From Conidiobolus incongruus B7586 (lineage: Eukaryota > Entomophthoromycota > Entomophthoromycetes > Entomophthorales > Conidiobolaceae): 39,160 nt of DNA. The position numbers and the translations under genes are program-made. Positions 21,795-34,200 of the stretch are shown here, piece by piece. The notes below the pieces were generated by a model. That model saw only the letters and a program-made list of their open reading frames with translations. It had not been told where the DNA came from and did not search any database. How positions within the stretch are numbered: position 1 is the first letter of the stretch; every line of letters begins with the position of its first letter. The stretch is taken from the NCBI GenBank assembly GCA_000697335.1, contig JNEM01007727.1, positions 1 through 39,160 on the forward strand. Direction: 5' to 3'.

Positions 21795-24291
21795 ATGGCT
21801 GGTATATTTATTTTAAATAGTTGAATTGAGCTATAAATTTTTATCACAACTCATAGATTTAAGTGCATTTTTTGGAGAAGACGAAGAAGATTATTACCAA
21901 GTTGAAGAAAACTTAACTCATTTAGATATTCATAACTACGACGATAAACCAATAGAAGAGAGCGGTGCTATTAATGAAGAATTAAATCAAGCTATTAATA
22001 CTCCTATTCCTAATAATGAGTTAAATTTCATTACTGATTCGGAAGTGGACCAATATTCGGAGAAAGATGAAGAGGAGTTAAGTCACACTCCTTTAATATT
22101 TTTTGGAAAATATGGTCAATATCTTTTATAAATTCCTTTAGTATTTAACTTAATTTTTATATATAATAGATGAAGATCTCGAATTTGAATCATTTGATAG
22201 TAATGATTCAATTGAATATTTAATAAAATCAATTTATGCTAAAACTTTACCAAGGTAAAAATTCTATAATACATTTATTTTATATTATTAATAAATTTCT
22301 TTAATAGGAAATTGTGGGCTGCTGAAAACATGATGCCAATTTTAAATAAAAATTCTTGGTTAGAAGGCTTTAAACAAATTTTTCATTTAACTTCTTTTAT
22401 TTTAGATGATCCAAGTAATTTTAATATTAAATTGTTGCAAATTATCAGTTAATCATATCCATTAGATTATGAATTTAAAATTGCTTTGGCTGAAAATTTT
22501 GATAAATTGTTGATATATCTTTATAAGGTAATATTGATATAATATTATTCATTTTATTCATAAAACTCACTTTAAAGACAGTACATTGATAACAAAGATG
22601 ACTATCCTCAAATAGAATTTGAAACCATTGATTTTGACGAAGAGATGTACGGTTTAATCGAGAGTTCCATGTTAAATAGCAAATCGCCAATATTTAGTAC
22701 TTCCCCCACATGTATTGGAAAGCTTAATAATTTTCTCTCTCAAGCATCTTCTGAAAGTGTGCACCACTTTCTAAGTGTGGTTTTAGAAATTTTCAATAAT
22801 TATGATATGGAACCTTTCAACTCTGCTGGTCTTCTTCCTATTTTCATGAAGGTGATTTTTATTTGTATTATTATTTCATGACCTAATTAATTTACAATAT
22901 AGATTTTATCCGAAACAATCTCCTACCTCAGCCTTGAAACAGTTAATAATGAATTGATCCCTGTATTAGTAACGATGTCATCTCATCAAATGTATCAAAC
23001 CAGAAAAGAGTGTATCCCATGCTTCAATTATTTGATTACTTCATTACATAGTTCAATTGACTTTGATCTAATAATTTCGCTATATTCAAACTTGGTTTCA
23101 GATAACAATCATGAAGTGCGCCATGATGCCTGCTTAAATTTAAAAAGCATGGCAGATACTTTGATTGCCCAAAACAGACAGGATGATTTACTGAATTGGA
23201 TGGAGCATTTTCTAGATGATACTAGCTCCAAAGTTAAGGCATGTGCTCAAAATATTATTGGGCCTATAATATACGCCTTCCGGAATCAAATAGTTCCGCC
23301 TTCCCTCATGGAAAAATACATAGAAATGCCAAACTCACCCAAACCCGAAGTACGATTAACTTGCGCCAAAAACTTCCCTGGTGTACTTTTAGCATTAGGC
23401 ACTCGAGGCTGGAATACCTTGAGGGATACATTCATTCAACTTAGTAACGATTCGTTTATAGAAGTTCAAGTTGTAATTACATCATTCTTCCATGAATTAC
23501 CGAGTATTATTCCTACTGAGGAAATGTCATCTGTTGTAATCCCTATTATTCAAGAATTTTTGAATAATCGTCCCCATTCCATTTATTTGACTTTGGCTAA
23601 TAGTGCTAATAAGCTCCTCACTAGTCTTGAACCTGCTGCACAAGACACTATTTCAACAAAACTTTATGATGTGATATTTAATATATTTGAATTCTCCAAA
23701 CCAATTATTCGAGACGAGGATGGCTATTTAATGACACATGCGCGCAGTAATCTACTCATTATAGAATATATCAACAAATTGATTCCATTTTTAAATGCGG
23801 ATTTGATCACAAATGATTTGATTCCATCCCTTATAGTCAAATTGAAACTACCCAACTCTAATGAAGTTAAACTCAATGTAATTCACAGTTATGCAGTGGC
23901 TATTACAAGATTAATAGAATTGAGCGATGAGAATTACTCACCTTATGAACTAATTTCTGACACTATTCAAAATTTGGAAGGGAGTTCGGATTACAAATGT
24001 CGTCAATATATCATTATGATTCTTAACGAAGTTGTCAAATTCAACCCTAATAATCGCAATCTACACAAAATAATCCTAAATCCTTTAAACAGACTAGTTA
24101 ACGATAAAGTGAAAAGTGTCCAGCTTAGCATTGCTCGATTCCTCAAAGATTTTTCTAAGCTGATAGATCCGGCACAAGAAAATGATCCCATCGTTAATCT
24201 ATACTTTTCATTGTTTAATCAGCTCAATACTCACGAAGATTTTGAGATCCAGCACGAATTATCGAAAGCTAGTTCATTTCCTGTCGTTTAA
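21795..24291 (+). CDS. PPP4R1-like HEAT-repeat phosphatase regulatory subunit; in-frame TAA or micro-intron
   Basis: Later exons 22170-22254, 22308-22527, 22582-22851 and 22903-24291 join in phase. An acidic N-terminal exon runs 21821-22114. The HEAT-repeat body contains CAKNFPGVLLALGTRGWNTL, which matches the CAYNFPGVALTLGRQNW region of human PPP4R1, plus paired repeats such as VRHDACLNLKSMADTL and VKACAQNIIGPIIYAF. PPP4R1 scaffolds protein phosphatase 4. The start is unresolved: the acidic exon has no ATG. ATG at 21795 would connect only through a 19-nt GT-AG gap. A TAA at 22450-22452 lies in frame in exon 3 where a Gln would be expected. An 18-nt GT-AG segment (22449-22466) covering it could instead be a micro-intron. 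With both short gaps spliced the product is about 748 residues; treating only the first as an intron gives 754 codons plus the internal stop. Confidence 0.8.
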
Positions 24292-24740
24292 TTATTTTTA
24301 TTAGTGTTTTTATAAATGATTTTTATTATTTCAAAAATCATGTAAATAAATTCTCAGTTTATTTTAATATTAAATAGAATATATTATTTATATTCTTGAT
24401 GTTTATTTAATTTTTATAATTATTTACTAATATTTGGAAATATATATTTATAATTCTATGGTTGTATAATATGTATTATGTAATTAATTTCAGTTTTCAA
24501 TTTCAATATCAATTTTTAAAATATTCTTTAATTTTATATATCTCCATATTGTTGCATTTAATCAATGTAATGCTATAATAACAATTTAGAAATTAATGTA
24601 CTTTAATTTCATTGGATTAAAATTAGCCAATAATAATCCCATATCAGATAAAAATTCATCCGAATTAGTATAAACAACCAATCAATGAAAAAATAGTATA
24701 AAATAATAATTTTTTCCTTATTTAATCTTTTAAAATACTA
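24292..24740. other. AT-rich intergenic DNA
   Basis: Contains the 3' end of the PPP4R1-like gene and, probably, the unseen start exon and promoter of the sirtuin gene. A candidate ATG at about 24686 does not join in phase to the first recognised sirtuin exon. Confidence 0.4.
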
Positions 24741-24741
24741 G

Positions 24742-26712
24742 AGCATTTAGCATTAAACGTTCAATTGTTGTCAACTCTAACGCCTTCATCAAATCAATCT
24801 AAACATACTATAAATACTGAAGAATTAACGCATTCTGAATCTTCTCCAAAAGTCCATAAGAGCATTCATACCTCTATTGAATCTAGTAATTTCCCATTAC
24901 TAATACAATATTCGAATTGTAATTTATTTTTATTTCTTAGCTCCTTCAAAAAATGATGCAATTCAATATAATTTAAATATTGGAGAATCCACAGAAACAA
25001 ATCGTTCTCAACAAGTAGAAAATAATGAAACCACACAAGAATTATCTATCAATGAAGTGAATTTTCAGTCTGACGAGAATTCTTCACAAATTTCCCAATA
25101 TTCTAGTAATCATGTGAGTTTAAAAGGGGATAATTCTAGTAAAAGTGGAAATGACACTGTTGATAATTCTTCAGAGTATGACGAATTTGGAGATTGGAGT
25201 GCAGAAGGTGAATATAATTATTACTATTATTTTATTAATTATGTTTTAAAAACTATATTTAGATATTGCTGATAAAGAGTCGGATTTAAAGCCGTTCCGT
25301 TTTGAAAAGACATTATTCTTGCAACTCGAAGCTAGAAAACTAGGTAGTGTTTTCTTTTTAATATAATCTATTTGACTTAATTGTTCTAATTTCAATTACT
25401 AGGGCCAAATGAATTTGTTCAACAATATCTCGAAAATAAAAAAGAACCCATTATTCAGCTTCTTGATGTCTTCGGCGTTCATGTATCTCCTGTTGCCATT
25501 GATTTAGAAGAGAGTTACCTCAAAACTATTTTATTGCAGAGTATCTCCAAATTTTTAGCAAAAAGACAGAGATTATTACATATTAATTCGGTGGAAGATG
25601 TAGTTGAGTTAATTCAAAAATCTAATAAAATTATGGTATTAACCGGTGCGGGGGTAAGTTTATATCTTTATTCGAATTTCCATGTATAGTAATATATTAT
25701 TTAGGTTTCTGTATCCTGTGGTATACCAGATTTTAGATCTTCTAACGGAATTTATACTAGATTGGGCAGATTTAATTTAAGCGACCCACAACAAATGTTT
25801 GATTTAGAATATTTTCGAATTGCTCCTGAGATTTTCTTTTCATTTGCTAAAGAAATTTATCCCAGCAGTTTTAAACCATCTCCTTCGCATACGTTTATCA
25901 AATTACTTGAAAATAAGAATAAGTTATTGCGCAACTATACTCAAAATATTGATACTATCGAATCCATAGCTGGTATTAACAAAGTTCTCAATTGTCATGG
26001 ATCATTTGCTTCTGCTTCATGTATTCTTTACCACACTAAATATCCTGGTGACTTCATCAAAAAAGAAATTTTTGAACAAAAAGTACCCTACTGTCCAAAT
26101 TGTCTCAAGAAGAAAAATAATGATGAAGGATTGATCCCTCCTGTTGTTAAGCCTGATATTGTTTTCTTTGGAGAAGATCTACCTGATGAATTCGACCAAA
26201 GTTTTATCAAAGATCGTGAAGAACTTGACTTACTAATTGTCATGGGGTCCAGCTTGAAAGTTGCTCCAGTCTCTGAAATTATGAACAATTTACCACCCAA
26301 TATCCCTCAAATCCTCATTAATCGAACCCCAAATTACGATATTCATTTTGATGCACAGTTAATTGGTTATAGTGATACAATTGTTCAAATCCTCTGTGAG
26401 CGTTTAGGATGGGAACTACCCGGCATTCCTCGACAGCCAATTCCTGAGGAGGAGACAAGTTTCGAAGACCTGATTCGTCTACCCCATTACTGGCACAGAT
26501 TCCCAGGTGCACAGTTGGACCCTGCAGAGCTCCTAGATATCGAGAGTGAAGAAGAAGATTGGAATCAAGAAGGGCCCCCTGAAATGCAAGAAATCGATGT
26601 GATATCGGTTGCAATGGAATCAGAACACTTGAGTGCAATTAATACTGAAATGCCTAACAATGGTGATACAATCCCAGACTCTGACCAAATTAAAGAAGAT
26701 CAAGATAATTAA
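24742..26712 (+). CDS. Sir2-family NAD-dependent protein deacetylase, one zinc cysteine missing (5' end unresolved)
   Basis: Exons end or start at about 24742-24885, 24941-25207, 25263-25343, 25403-25653 and 25705-26712, giving about 580 residues. The first two exons encode a Ser/Asn/Glu-rich disordered region. The DGWSAE-like acidic motif and the block FLQLEARKLGPNEFVQQYLE precede the core, as in the SIRT1/Sir2/Hst1 branch. Core motifs are intact: GAGVSVSCGIPDFRS, TQNIDTIE, CHGSF with the catalytic His, PDIVFFGEDLP, GSSLKVAPVSEI and INRTP. The first zinc pair is altered: ASC is followed by ILY, so the expected C-x2-C reads C-x2-Tyr (codon 26029-26031). The second pair CPNC (26092-26103) is present. 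The C-terminal tail is acidic. No ATG was found for the first exon. It should silence chromatin or regulate metabolism by lysine deacetylation. Confidence 0.9.
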
Positions 26713-26863
26713 TCATTAGTTCATTATTACTTTTTAATATATTTTGACATGATTCATCTCATTATCGCTTCATGTTATCGTTATTAACTCAGGATTTTCA
26801 TTTTTGTAAATAAGACATTATTTGATTCCTTTTATTTAATAAACTTATGTCATTATTCATTTC
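26713..26863. other. Short spacer between convergent genes
   Basis: The sirtuin and the beta-lactamase-like gene converge here with 151 bp for both 3' ends. No feature beyond AT-rich sequence. Confidence 0.5.
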
Positions 26864-28057
26864 TCAATGTTTGAAATCTTGGTAAAATGCTTTGAAATAT
26901 TGATAACCTCTGGCATACCACGCCCAATTGAAATCAATACTATTCATGATATATGCGAAAGTTAATTCTGATTCTGGATGAAAAATCACTAAACTTCCGC
27001 CAGCTCCAGCACCTCCATAAACTTCTAAGTTAATATCAGTGTATTCATACTTCATAAAACCACCTTGGGTCATAATCGTTTCAACTCCCAATGCTTCATC
27101 TTTAACTTTAGTAGCATCACTGATAGCTAATTTTCGAACAACTTCTGAAATTGGAGAATCAGAATCAACCATAAACGATAAAAGCTTAGCCAAAGATGCT
27201 GAAGTAGTATGACCGTTGGTTGAAGGGAATTCTATATCGTGGAATTCTGGTGTCTTGGATGCCCACGTAAATTTTGAATCGCGATGAGTTGGCACACTTG
27301 TGACTTTTAATATAGTCGGCAATTCTGAAAATGGGATGTTTGAGGTATCCTGAGCAAATAAAGGTTTTTCTGAGTGTAGATTAGGATTCCAAGTTGTTGG
27401 AGCATCATCATACAAAATAGAGTTTCTCACAAGTTTTTCTTTGTTTCTAATACCATAATAAAACTCAATGGCATATTTGTCATTAAACTCTTCTTGTAAA
27501 ATCTGGCCAATGGTTCTTTTTTTGGGATCTACTCTAGAAACGATTTCATTCAAGATAAGCCCACGAGTTATTGCGTGATAACAACGTTTAGGTTCACCAT
27601 CAAAGAGATGATGTTGACGTTCAATTGCTTGTCTCAATTTATCTCGATCCAAAACTTCTTCATAGGTGATTACTGGCTCTAACCAAGGAACACCACCTTC
27701 ATGACGTAATACATCCTTAAGTGTAACCTTATCCTTTTTGTTCTGGCCGAATTCTGGCCAATAAGTGGCTACGGCAGCATTGTAATCGAGTAAACCCTTG
27801 TCGACCAGGTAACTGATCACTAGAGCTGTCACGGCCTTGGAACTTGAATATACTGCTTGAAGTGTATCTTTCGTGTATGGTGTCTTCTTTTCAAAGTCTG
27901 AATATCCTCCACTGAGCTCTACTATTTTCTTACCTTTGTGGAGCACTGTAATAGATGCACCCACTTCTTTTCCTTCCTTGAAATTGGTTTCAAATGCTTG
28001 GACTAGTTTTTCATAGCCTTCCACTTGATATAATTGAAATGGAATTTGAGTAGACAT
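26864..28057 (-). CDS. Beta-lactamase-like serine hydrolase (class C / EstB type)
   Basis: A single exon encodes 397 residues starting at the ATG at 28057. The nucleophile motif SSSK (Ser71, Lys74) is followed by a Tyr160-His-Ala motif, the YxN equivalent that in eukaryotic members of this family often reads YHxxT. A glycine-rich GGAGAGGS near residue 350 takes the place of the KTG region. DVLRHEGGVPWL is typical of the family (usual HTSGL/HQAGL). No signal peptide is evident, so a cytosolic enzyme is likely. Eukaryotic relatives (LACTB-like and fungal esterases or transacylases) act on esters or amides; the substrate cannot be told here. Such genes are often of bacterial origin, but base use matches the neighbours. 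No defect was seen. Confidence 0.9.
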   Translation of the reverse strand: MSTQIPFQLYQVEGYEKLVQAFETNFKEGKEVGASITVLHKGKKIVELSGGYSDFEKKTPYTKDTLQAVYSSSKAVTALVISYLVDKGLLDYNAAVATYWPEFGQNKKDKVTLKDVLRHEGGVPWLEPVITYEEVLDRDKLRQAIERQHHLFDGEPKRCYHAITRGLILNEIVSRVDPKKRTIGQILQEEFNDKYAIEFYYGIRNKEKLVRNSILYDDAPTTWNPNLHSEKPLFAQDTSNIPFSELPTILKVTSVPTHRDSKFTWASKTPEFHDIEFPSTNGHTTSASLAKLLSFMVDSDSPISEVVRKLAISDATKVKDEALGVETIMTQGGFMKYEYTDINLEVYGGAGAGGSLVIFHPESELTFAYIMNSIDFNWAWYARGYQYFKAFYQDFKH

Positions 28058-29875
28058 TATTAAATATTGATCAATGATGTTTCATTTCATGTAATGTTGT
28101 AACTATATATAGCTGTCAATTACTTAGTTTACGGATAAATATTTTAAAATTTCCTATTAATAAATTTGGAAAATTTGTATTATATTTCTAAATTGGGCAG
28201 TTTTTTAGTTTAGGCAAGTATTGGGTAATTGGATATTTTGATCATAAACCTTTGTATTCATCAATACTGGCTTGGTTTAATCAAAAAAATTTTTCAATTC
28301 TATATATCCCATTTAAAATGAGAAAAATCTGATAGTACTGGTAGATGACTGAAGAAATAGTGCTGGATATCTAACACACTTTGCGAAATCTTCGTTTAAT
28401 CTATTTTCAATTTAATATTTAATAGATATTGAGTTATTTAAATTGATAAATGCAATTTAGAACATGTTGTACAATTCTTGAAATTATCTATTCCCAGCAC
28501 TTGTATAAATGTTTAGCAAATTATTTCAATTTACATGAAAATTAATATGATGTATTTAATAAATATAGGTTGACGCAAAATAATTTTAAATATATTTTAA
28601 TAGATTTGTGAATTGAAAAATAAATCTAATTACTCAAAAATATTGTATCTGAATAGAATATGATGTTTTTTCAAAATTTTATTGTAAATATAAGGAAAAA
28701 TTTCAACAAAATACCTGCTAGTAAGCTATATTTGTTGTATTATAATACATATTTTATATCAACATGCATCTTTACCAATATTAAATCGGAAGGTTGATCC
28801 GAAGATTTCTTAATTTAGAAATAATTAAAAAATTGTAATTATTAAAAATAAAAATATTTTAATAGGATAGTATTCAGTCTGTAGATCTTTATAAGGTAAA
28901 TTCAATTTATATAACTTGTTTTACCACATATATATGTATACTTTCAATTATCAATGCAGAATGAGTGTATAAATTTTTGATGATTATGATAACAACATTA
29001 TCTTATATAGACACTTGATAGATTTTGGAGGTGAATATTGCATATTTTATTTAATTAAATTACTCAAATTTAAAGTTGATTTATGATTAAATGCTTTTTT
29101 AATTTTCAGTGTTTTATCTTGCTTCAACTTTCTAGTTGCCAGAGAAGTTGAAGATATATCATTGTTCATTTAAGTTACCAATTTTTGCACAATATGGCAG
29201 CAGTATGGCTATTACAAGATAGCTTTTTAATATGCTCAAATTTTAGCTTTTCAATATGATTCAATGGAGATTTGAAATAAATAGTGGAAACATGGCTATA
29301 ACAAATCCATGGATACATAAAATACTGGTAACAAAAATGCTAAACTCAATTTTTGATATTTCAGTGTGCTTAGATTCTAATATTTAACTGGAAATTTGCT
29401 AAGTTACTTTTGTATTAAGATTTTAAGAGCTTGAATTCTATGTTAAAATTAAAAATCATTTTTATAGTATATTTATTGTAAAACTTATATTATTGCTTCG
29501 TGCTGGATATCGATATTTAGCAACTCTTAATACACTCTCATAAACTAAAATTGTGATTTTGGAATTGTAGAAAATTGCTGAAGATATGTCTGAAAAGTAT
29601 TATATTTTAGTTTTCTATTCTAATTGGCAAATTAGAATTAGATTACTTGATTTTGAATAAAGCTCCAAAGAAGATTTAGATAATTCTTCCATATTGTATA
29701 AAAAATCTATATATATAGTTTACATTTTAATAAAATTATTAATTTCATTGAATGAGTTGAAAAAAATATTTACAAGTATAAGCATTTATTGGCAATAAAT
29801 ATTCAAACTTGAAGTGTATCGTTTTGTTTTACTCAAAGTAAAAATTAATATCAAGATTGTCTAAAATTTGCCATT
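28058..29875. other. AT-rich intergenic DNA, no gene recognised
   Basis: A 1.8-kb stretch upstream of the beta-lactamase-like gene. It holds a 9-bp hairpin (CTTCAACTT/AAGTTGAAG, 29122-29153) and two copies of GTGCTGGATATC (28360-28371 and 29510-29521). No coding region or RNA gene was recognised. CpA and TpG are normal, so the mutated composition starts further right. Confidence 0.45.
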
Positions 29876-29884
29876 GTATATTGG

Positions 29885-30235
29885 TAAGAAGTGACCTGTG
29901 GCTACCAATATGGTAATCAACCCGATCATCTTTGCCTCGCCATTTATTTCCTTGTGAGGATGTTACCCTGGAAGGTATATCACTCTACTCTAAAAATTTT
30001 ATTCTTTAGAGGACCTATCTTACCTCTAAACGCTAACTTTAACTGAAAATTGGACTATAAAAGAACCAATGTCATAACTTTAACCAGTTGAGGTCAGCAA
30101 ACCTCTCTCAAGATTACTATTTTTTCATACTTTTTATAAATTCTTCATATAAACACTGCCATTGACTAGCAGTACCTTACATGCCTCACCTACTTATTTT
30201 ATCTAATTCCAGCAACTGTCATTATAACAAACAAA
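29885..30235 (+). other. GC-richer island with TATA box, possible solo LTR or dead promoter
   Basis: About 350 bases stand out in GC content from the surrounding DNA. They include TATAAAAG (about 30056-30063) and a run of pyrimidine-rich sequence behind it. The arrangement (TG-start, TATA, CA-end possible) would suit a solo LTR, but no second copy, exact terminal repeat or target duplication was found in the window. No protein frame is recognised. Confidence 0.3.
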
Positions 30236-30354
30236 TATTTTTGACTACAATTTAATGGTATCCATTATATTGAAATTCATAAATTATCTTAAAAAATACT
30301 TTATTTAATTTTTGACATTAATAAATTATCAACTAATTTCATCTCTAATTGTTA

Positions 30355-30646
30355 TTACTACAAAAATTAAATAGTGATATAATTTTAAAATCAAAATATA
30401 ATATTATATATATTGTATATAAACAGATAAATAATATAAAATTAATATTCTCTTTTATTAAAAACAAATCTTCACTATACTTTTGTTCAACTTCTGATAT
30501 CAAAAAATAATTTTTTAATATAGATTAAAATTTAAAATTTTATAAATTAATTAAATATTAATCAAAAATTATTTACAAATATATTTTTTAATTACTGAAA
30601 ACAATTATATTAACTAAGGTTAAAATACAGTAAATATATTAGATAT
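30355..30646 (-). mobile_element. Mariner fragment D (3' end only)
   Basis: The left 35 bases resemble the terminal repeat of mariner copies A and B (AAATTAAG-like followed by an AATTTTA run). From about 30430 the sequence aligns with the 3' end of copies A and B: the ATAATATAAAATTAATA stretch, then the reverse complement of the transposase C terminus. Copy D is cut at 30647 by the older LTR. Only about 290 bases remain and it is highly AT-mutated, so the assignment rests on alignment to the other copies. Confidence 0.6.
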
Positions 30647-30889
30647 TGTTAAAAGACTAATTGTTTAAATTCTTATATATACTTTTATATAATTCAATTA
30701 ATTATAAATAATATAATTAATTTATACTTTTATAACTAAATTAATCATATAAATAGCATTAGATTATTTAATAAATAAGGTTTTTCTTGTTCCCTCTTAA
30801 TTTTTATTATTTCTTATTCTTTATATTATTTCTAAAATTAAAACTATATTATATTAATAATATAGTATATTAATATTACTTAATATAAA
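30647..30889 (+). mobile_element. Left piece of an older LTR, interrupted by a later copy of the same family
   Basis: Begins TGTTAAAAGACTAA and matches the first 243 bases of the 5' LTR that follows it directly. Its continuation lies beyond the younger element, from about 37906. This is a fossil LTR split by insertion of a related element. Confidence 0.75.
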
Positions 30890-31293
30890 TGTTAAGAGAC
30901 TAGTTCTTTAAATTCTTATATATATTTTTATATAATTTAACTAATTATAAATTATATGATTAATTTATACTTTTATAACTAAATTATATAAATAATATTA
31001 AATTATTTAATAAATAAGGTTTTTTTTTCTCTTTAATTCTTATTATTCTTTATTCTTTACACTATTTTTAAGATTAAAACTATATTTTATTAATAATATA
31101 ACATATTAATACTACCTAATATAAATCCTAATATATTAGTGACTTATCTTAGTTTGAAGCTTAATTAAACTTTGTTTACACTTTTACATTATATTCTATG
31201 TTATATTATCATGTTTTATACCACATTACTTTTATATTAAATTTTTCTCTATATTATATTAGTTTTAATTACTATTATACTTATATAATAACA
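30890..31293 (+). repeat. 5' LTR of the fossil chromodomain Ty3/gypsy element
   Basis: Runs from TGTTAAGAGACTAG to TAATAACA, with TG and CA ends and a length of about 404 bp. It aligns along its length with the 3' LTR at 37500. The two differ at many sites, largely in mutated C and G positions. Confidence 0.82.
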
Positions 31294-34200
31294 GTGATAA
31301 AATTACTTAAAACCTAGTAGAAATTAATAATTAATTGTATCTAACTTATTTATTATTATTTTAAATCTTATCTATAATTTATTTAAATTTAATATTATAT
31401 ACTATAATAATATTAAAAAAAAGATACTTTAATATTATTTTAATAATGATAACAACTTAATTATTAAGTAAATCTAAGATTATAACTTATAAGAGTTTAT
31501 TACCCTTTAAGAAGCTTATATTAAACAACTTTTGATTAAAAAAATATAACTTAAAAAGTTTAAATTTAATAAACTAGTTACTTGACTATAGTTAATATAT
31601 TAAATTACCTTTTTACTATTTTTAAAGATTAATTAACTATTTAGAATAGCTTAAAAAACCTTTATAAACTTAAAAACTACTTTAAAAACATAAAGAATTA
31701 TTTTAATTTGATTTTTAATTAAGATTTAAAGAATATCTTTAAATTAACCACTTTTTTTGGAAAAATCTACTTATATTTGGTAACTAACTTATTATAAGCT
31801 TAATCTTAAAGAATCTTCAGGTAGATAATTTACTACAAAAATATAAACTTTTAAACAATTAGAAAAAGCTTTTAAAAAAAGATATTACTTAAAAGATAAG
31901 TTTAATTAATAAGAGAAAAGCTTTCTTAACTTAAATAAAAAACTTCTATAAAATAATTAATTGAGAAATTTAATAAGATATATTTAAATATACTTAATAT
32001 CACTAAAAAAAATAAATCCATAGATTATTATAATGTTTAATTTTTAAGTAAAGCTTTAATTAGTTAGTAAAAAATACTTTGATAATATATTTTTTCCTGA
32101 TATTTGTGATACAACAATTATAATTAATAATATCTTTTATTTTATAATTAAAACTTTTTATCTTGAGAATTAATCTTTTAAAATTTATTTTAACCCACTT
32201 AAATCTTAAATAATAAATGTTTCTATTTTAAAACTTTATAAGAAAATACTTAATAAAAAAGTTAAAGCTTATTTAAAAATAAATAAAAGTTGTTATTATT
32301 GTTAAAAGACTTAAATTAACTATAAAGTCAATAATTATCCTTTTAAGAAAAAACACTAATCTAATCTTTACCAATCTTAATTTATTAACCACAAATTAAA
32401 CTTAAATAATATTAATATAACTTTAAAATCACTTTTTTCATAAGTAGTTAGTAGATTCTAATTTAATCCACAAAAATTTTAATAAACTAATGATTTTATA
32501 AATCAAATTATATACACTAATGAAATTTAACTTATTATGCTATTAAAAACTAAAAATATTCTAGTAACTAATTTATCTTATAATTTTTTATCTTTAACTA
32601 TCACTTTATTGTTTATGTTAAGTAATTTTTTATAGATATACTTATTAATATTTTAATTAACTTTAGTTATTTTAGTTATATTATTTCTTTTTTTATTATT
32701 TTTAAACTATCTTTATTTATTTAAAAAACAACTTAATAATTAAATATACTAATAACTTAATAAAACAAATATCTAGTACTATATCTAAATACTTATTATT
32801 ATTTTTTAACTACTCCCAACATATTAAATTCTTAGTTGGTAATATTAGTTATAATTTTATATTAAGCTAAAATTAATTTAAATACCATAGTTTTATATTT
32901 ATAAATATTATTTTAGAAGGTTATAAATTTATTTCTTTCACTTTTTAAAAGAAATTAATAGAATTAATCTTAAAAAACTTATATTACCTTACTATAAAAT
33001 TATTAAATACTTTACTTAATATTAACTTTATAATTGTGATAAATAACTTTATCTTTATAAATAAAAATTAATATAAAAAGTTAATTAAAAACTTAAATAA
33101 GTTATAGGGAAATATATCTATTTATTATTTATCTATTAATACTTTATTTATTAATTTTAATAAAGTTATATTTAATGACTACTTTTTATATAATATAATA
33201 AGTTAATTTACTAATACTTTTGAATTTATAAATAAATTACAACTTAAATATAATATTAAACATAAAATTAAATTAATCATTGGTATATAATTATATATAA
33301 AGCTTACTTACTATTTATCTTTTAAATAATATTAAACTTTAAAGGAAGAAATCTAAAAATTACTTGAAAATAAATATATTAAACCTTTTTCCTTACTATA
33401 AAAATCTTTAATCTTCTTTATATAAAAGGCTGATAGTGGTTAAAAATTATATATTAACAATTATGTTTTAAATTTTAAAACTATCAAGGATAAAACTTTA
33501 TAATTAAATTTACATGATATTAAAGATAGATTACTTTAATCAACTGTTTTTACCAAGTTAAATATTAAGAATAGTTATTATAATATTAAAGTTAAAGAAA
33601 ATTCTACTCTTTTAACTACTTTCAATATACCTTTAAGCTACTATAAATTTACTGTTATAAACTTTAAGTTATGTAATATCTTTATAACTTTTACTTAATT
33701 TATCAATTTTTTTTAATCTTATCTTTAGTGATTTTATTATTATTTACTTTAATAATATTCTAATCCATTTAAAAACTAAAGAAGAATATATCTAGTATAT
33801 TAATTAAGTTTTACAAATTATTTAAGAATATAAACTATCTATAAAGTTATTAATATATATCTTTAATGTTATTTTTATTTTTTTATAGTTATATTATTTT
33901 TTTTTAAAGAATTAACATTGATTTTACTAAATTAAATAGTGTTAAAGCTTTTATTATACTTATAGACAAATATTAACTTATGTTTATACTTAAATTATTA
34001 AATTAATTTTAAATATTTTATTAATTCTTTTATTAAACTTATAACTTTTCTAATTAATCTCTTGAAAAAAACTCTCTTTTTAAATAAACCCCACTATATA
34101 CTTTTTACATAAATGCTTTAATTTTTTATATTATTAATGCTTTTACCTTATTTATTTTTAATTTAAAATTACCTACCATTATTTTTATTAACTTTAATTC

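Noticed and set aside
22450-22452. TAA read as an amino acid (altered genetic code)
   Set aside because: Intact genes in the window end at TAA, and no other conserved frame of a clear host gene contains an internal TAA.
29122-29153. 9-bp hairpin CTTCAACTT/AAGTTGAAG
   Set aside because: No T-tract, promoter boxes or partner structure; a stem of this length is common by chance.
28360-29521. GTGCTGGATATC present at 28360 and 29510
   Set aside because: Only 12 bases match and the flanks differ; two copies are not enough to call a repeat family.
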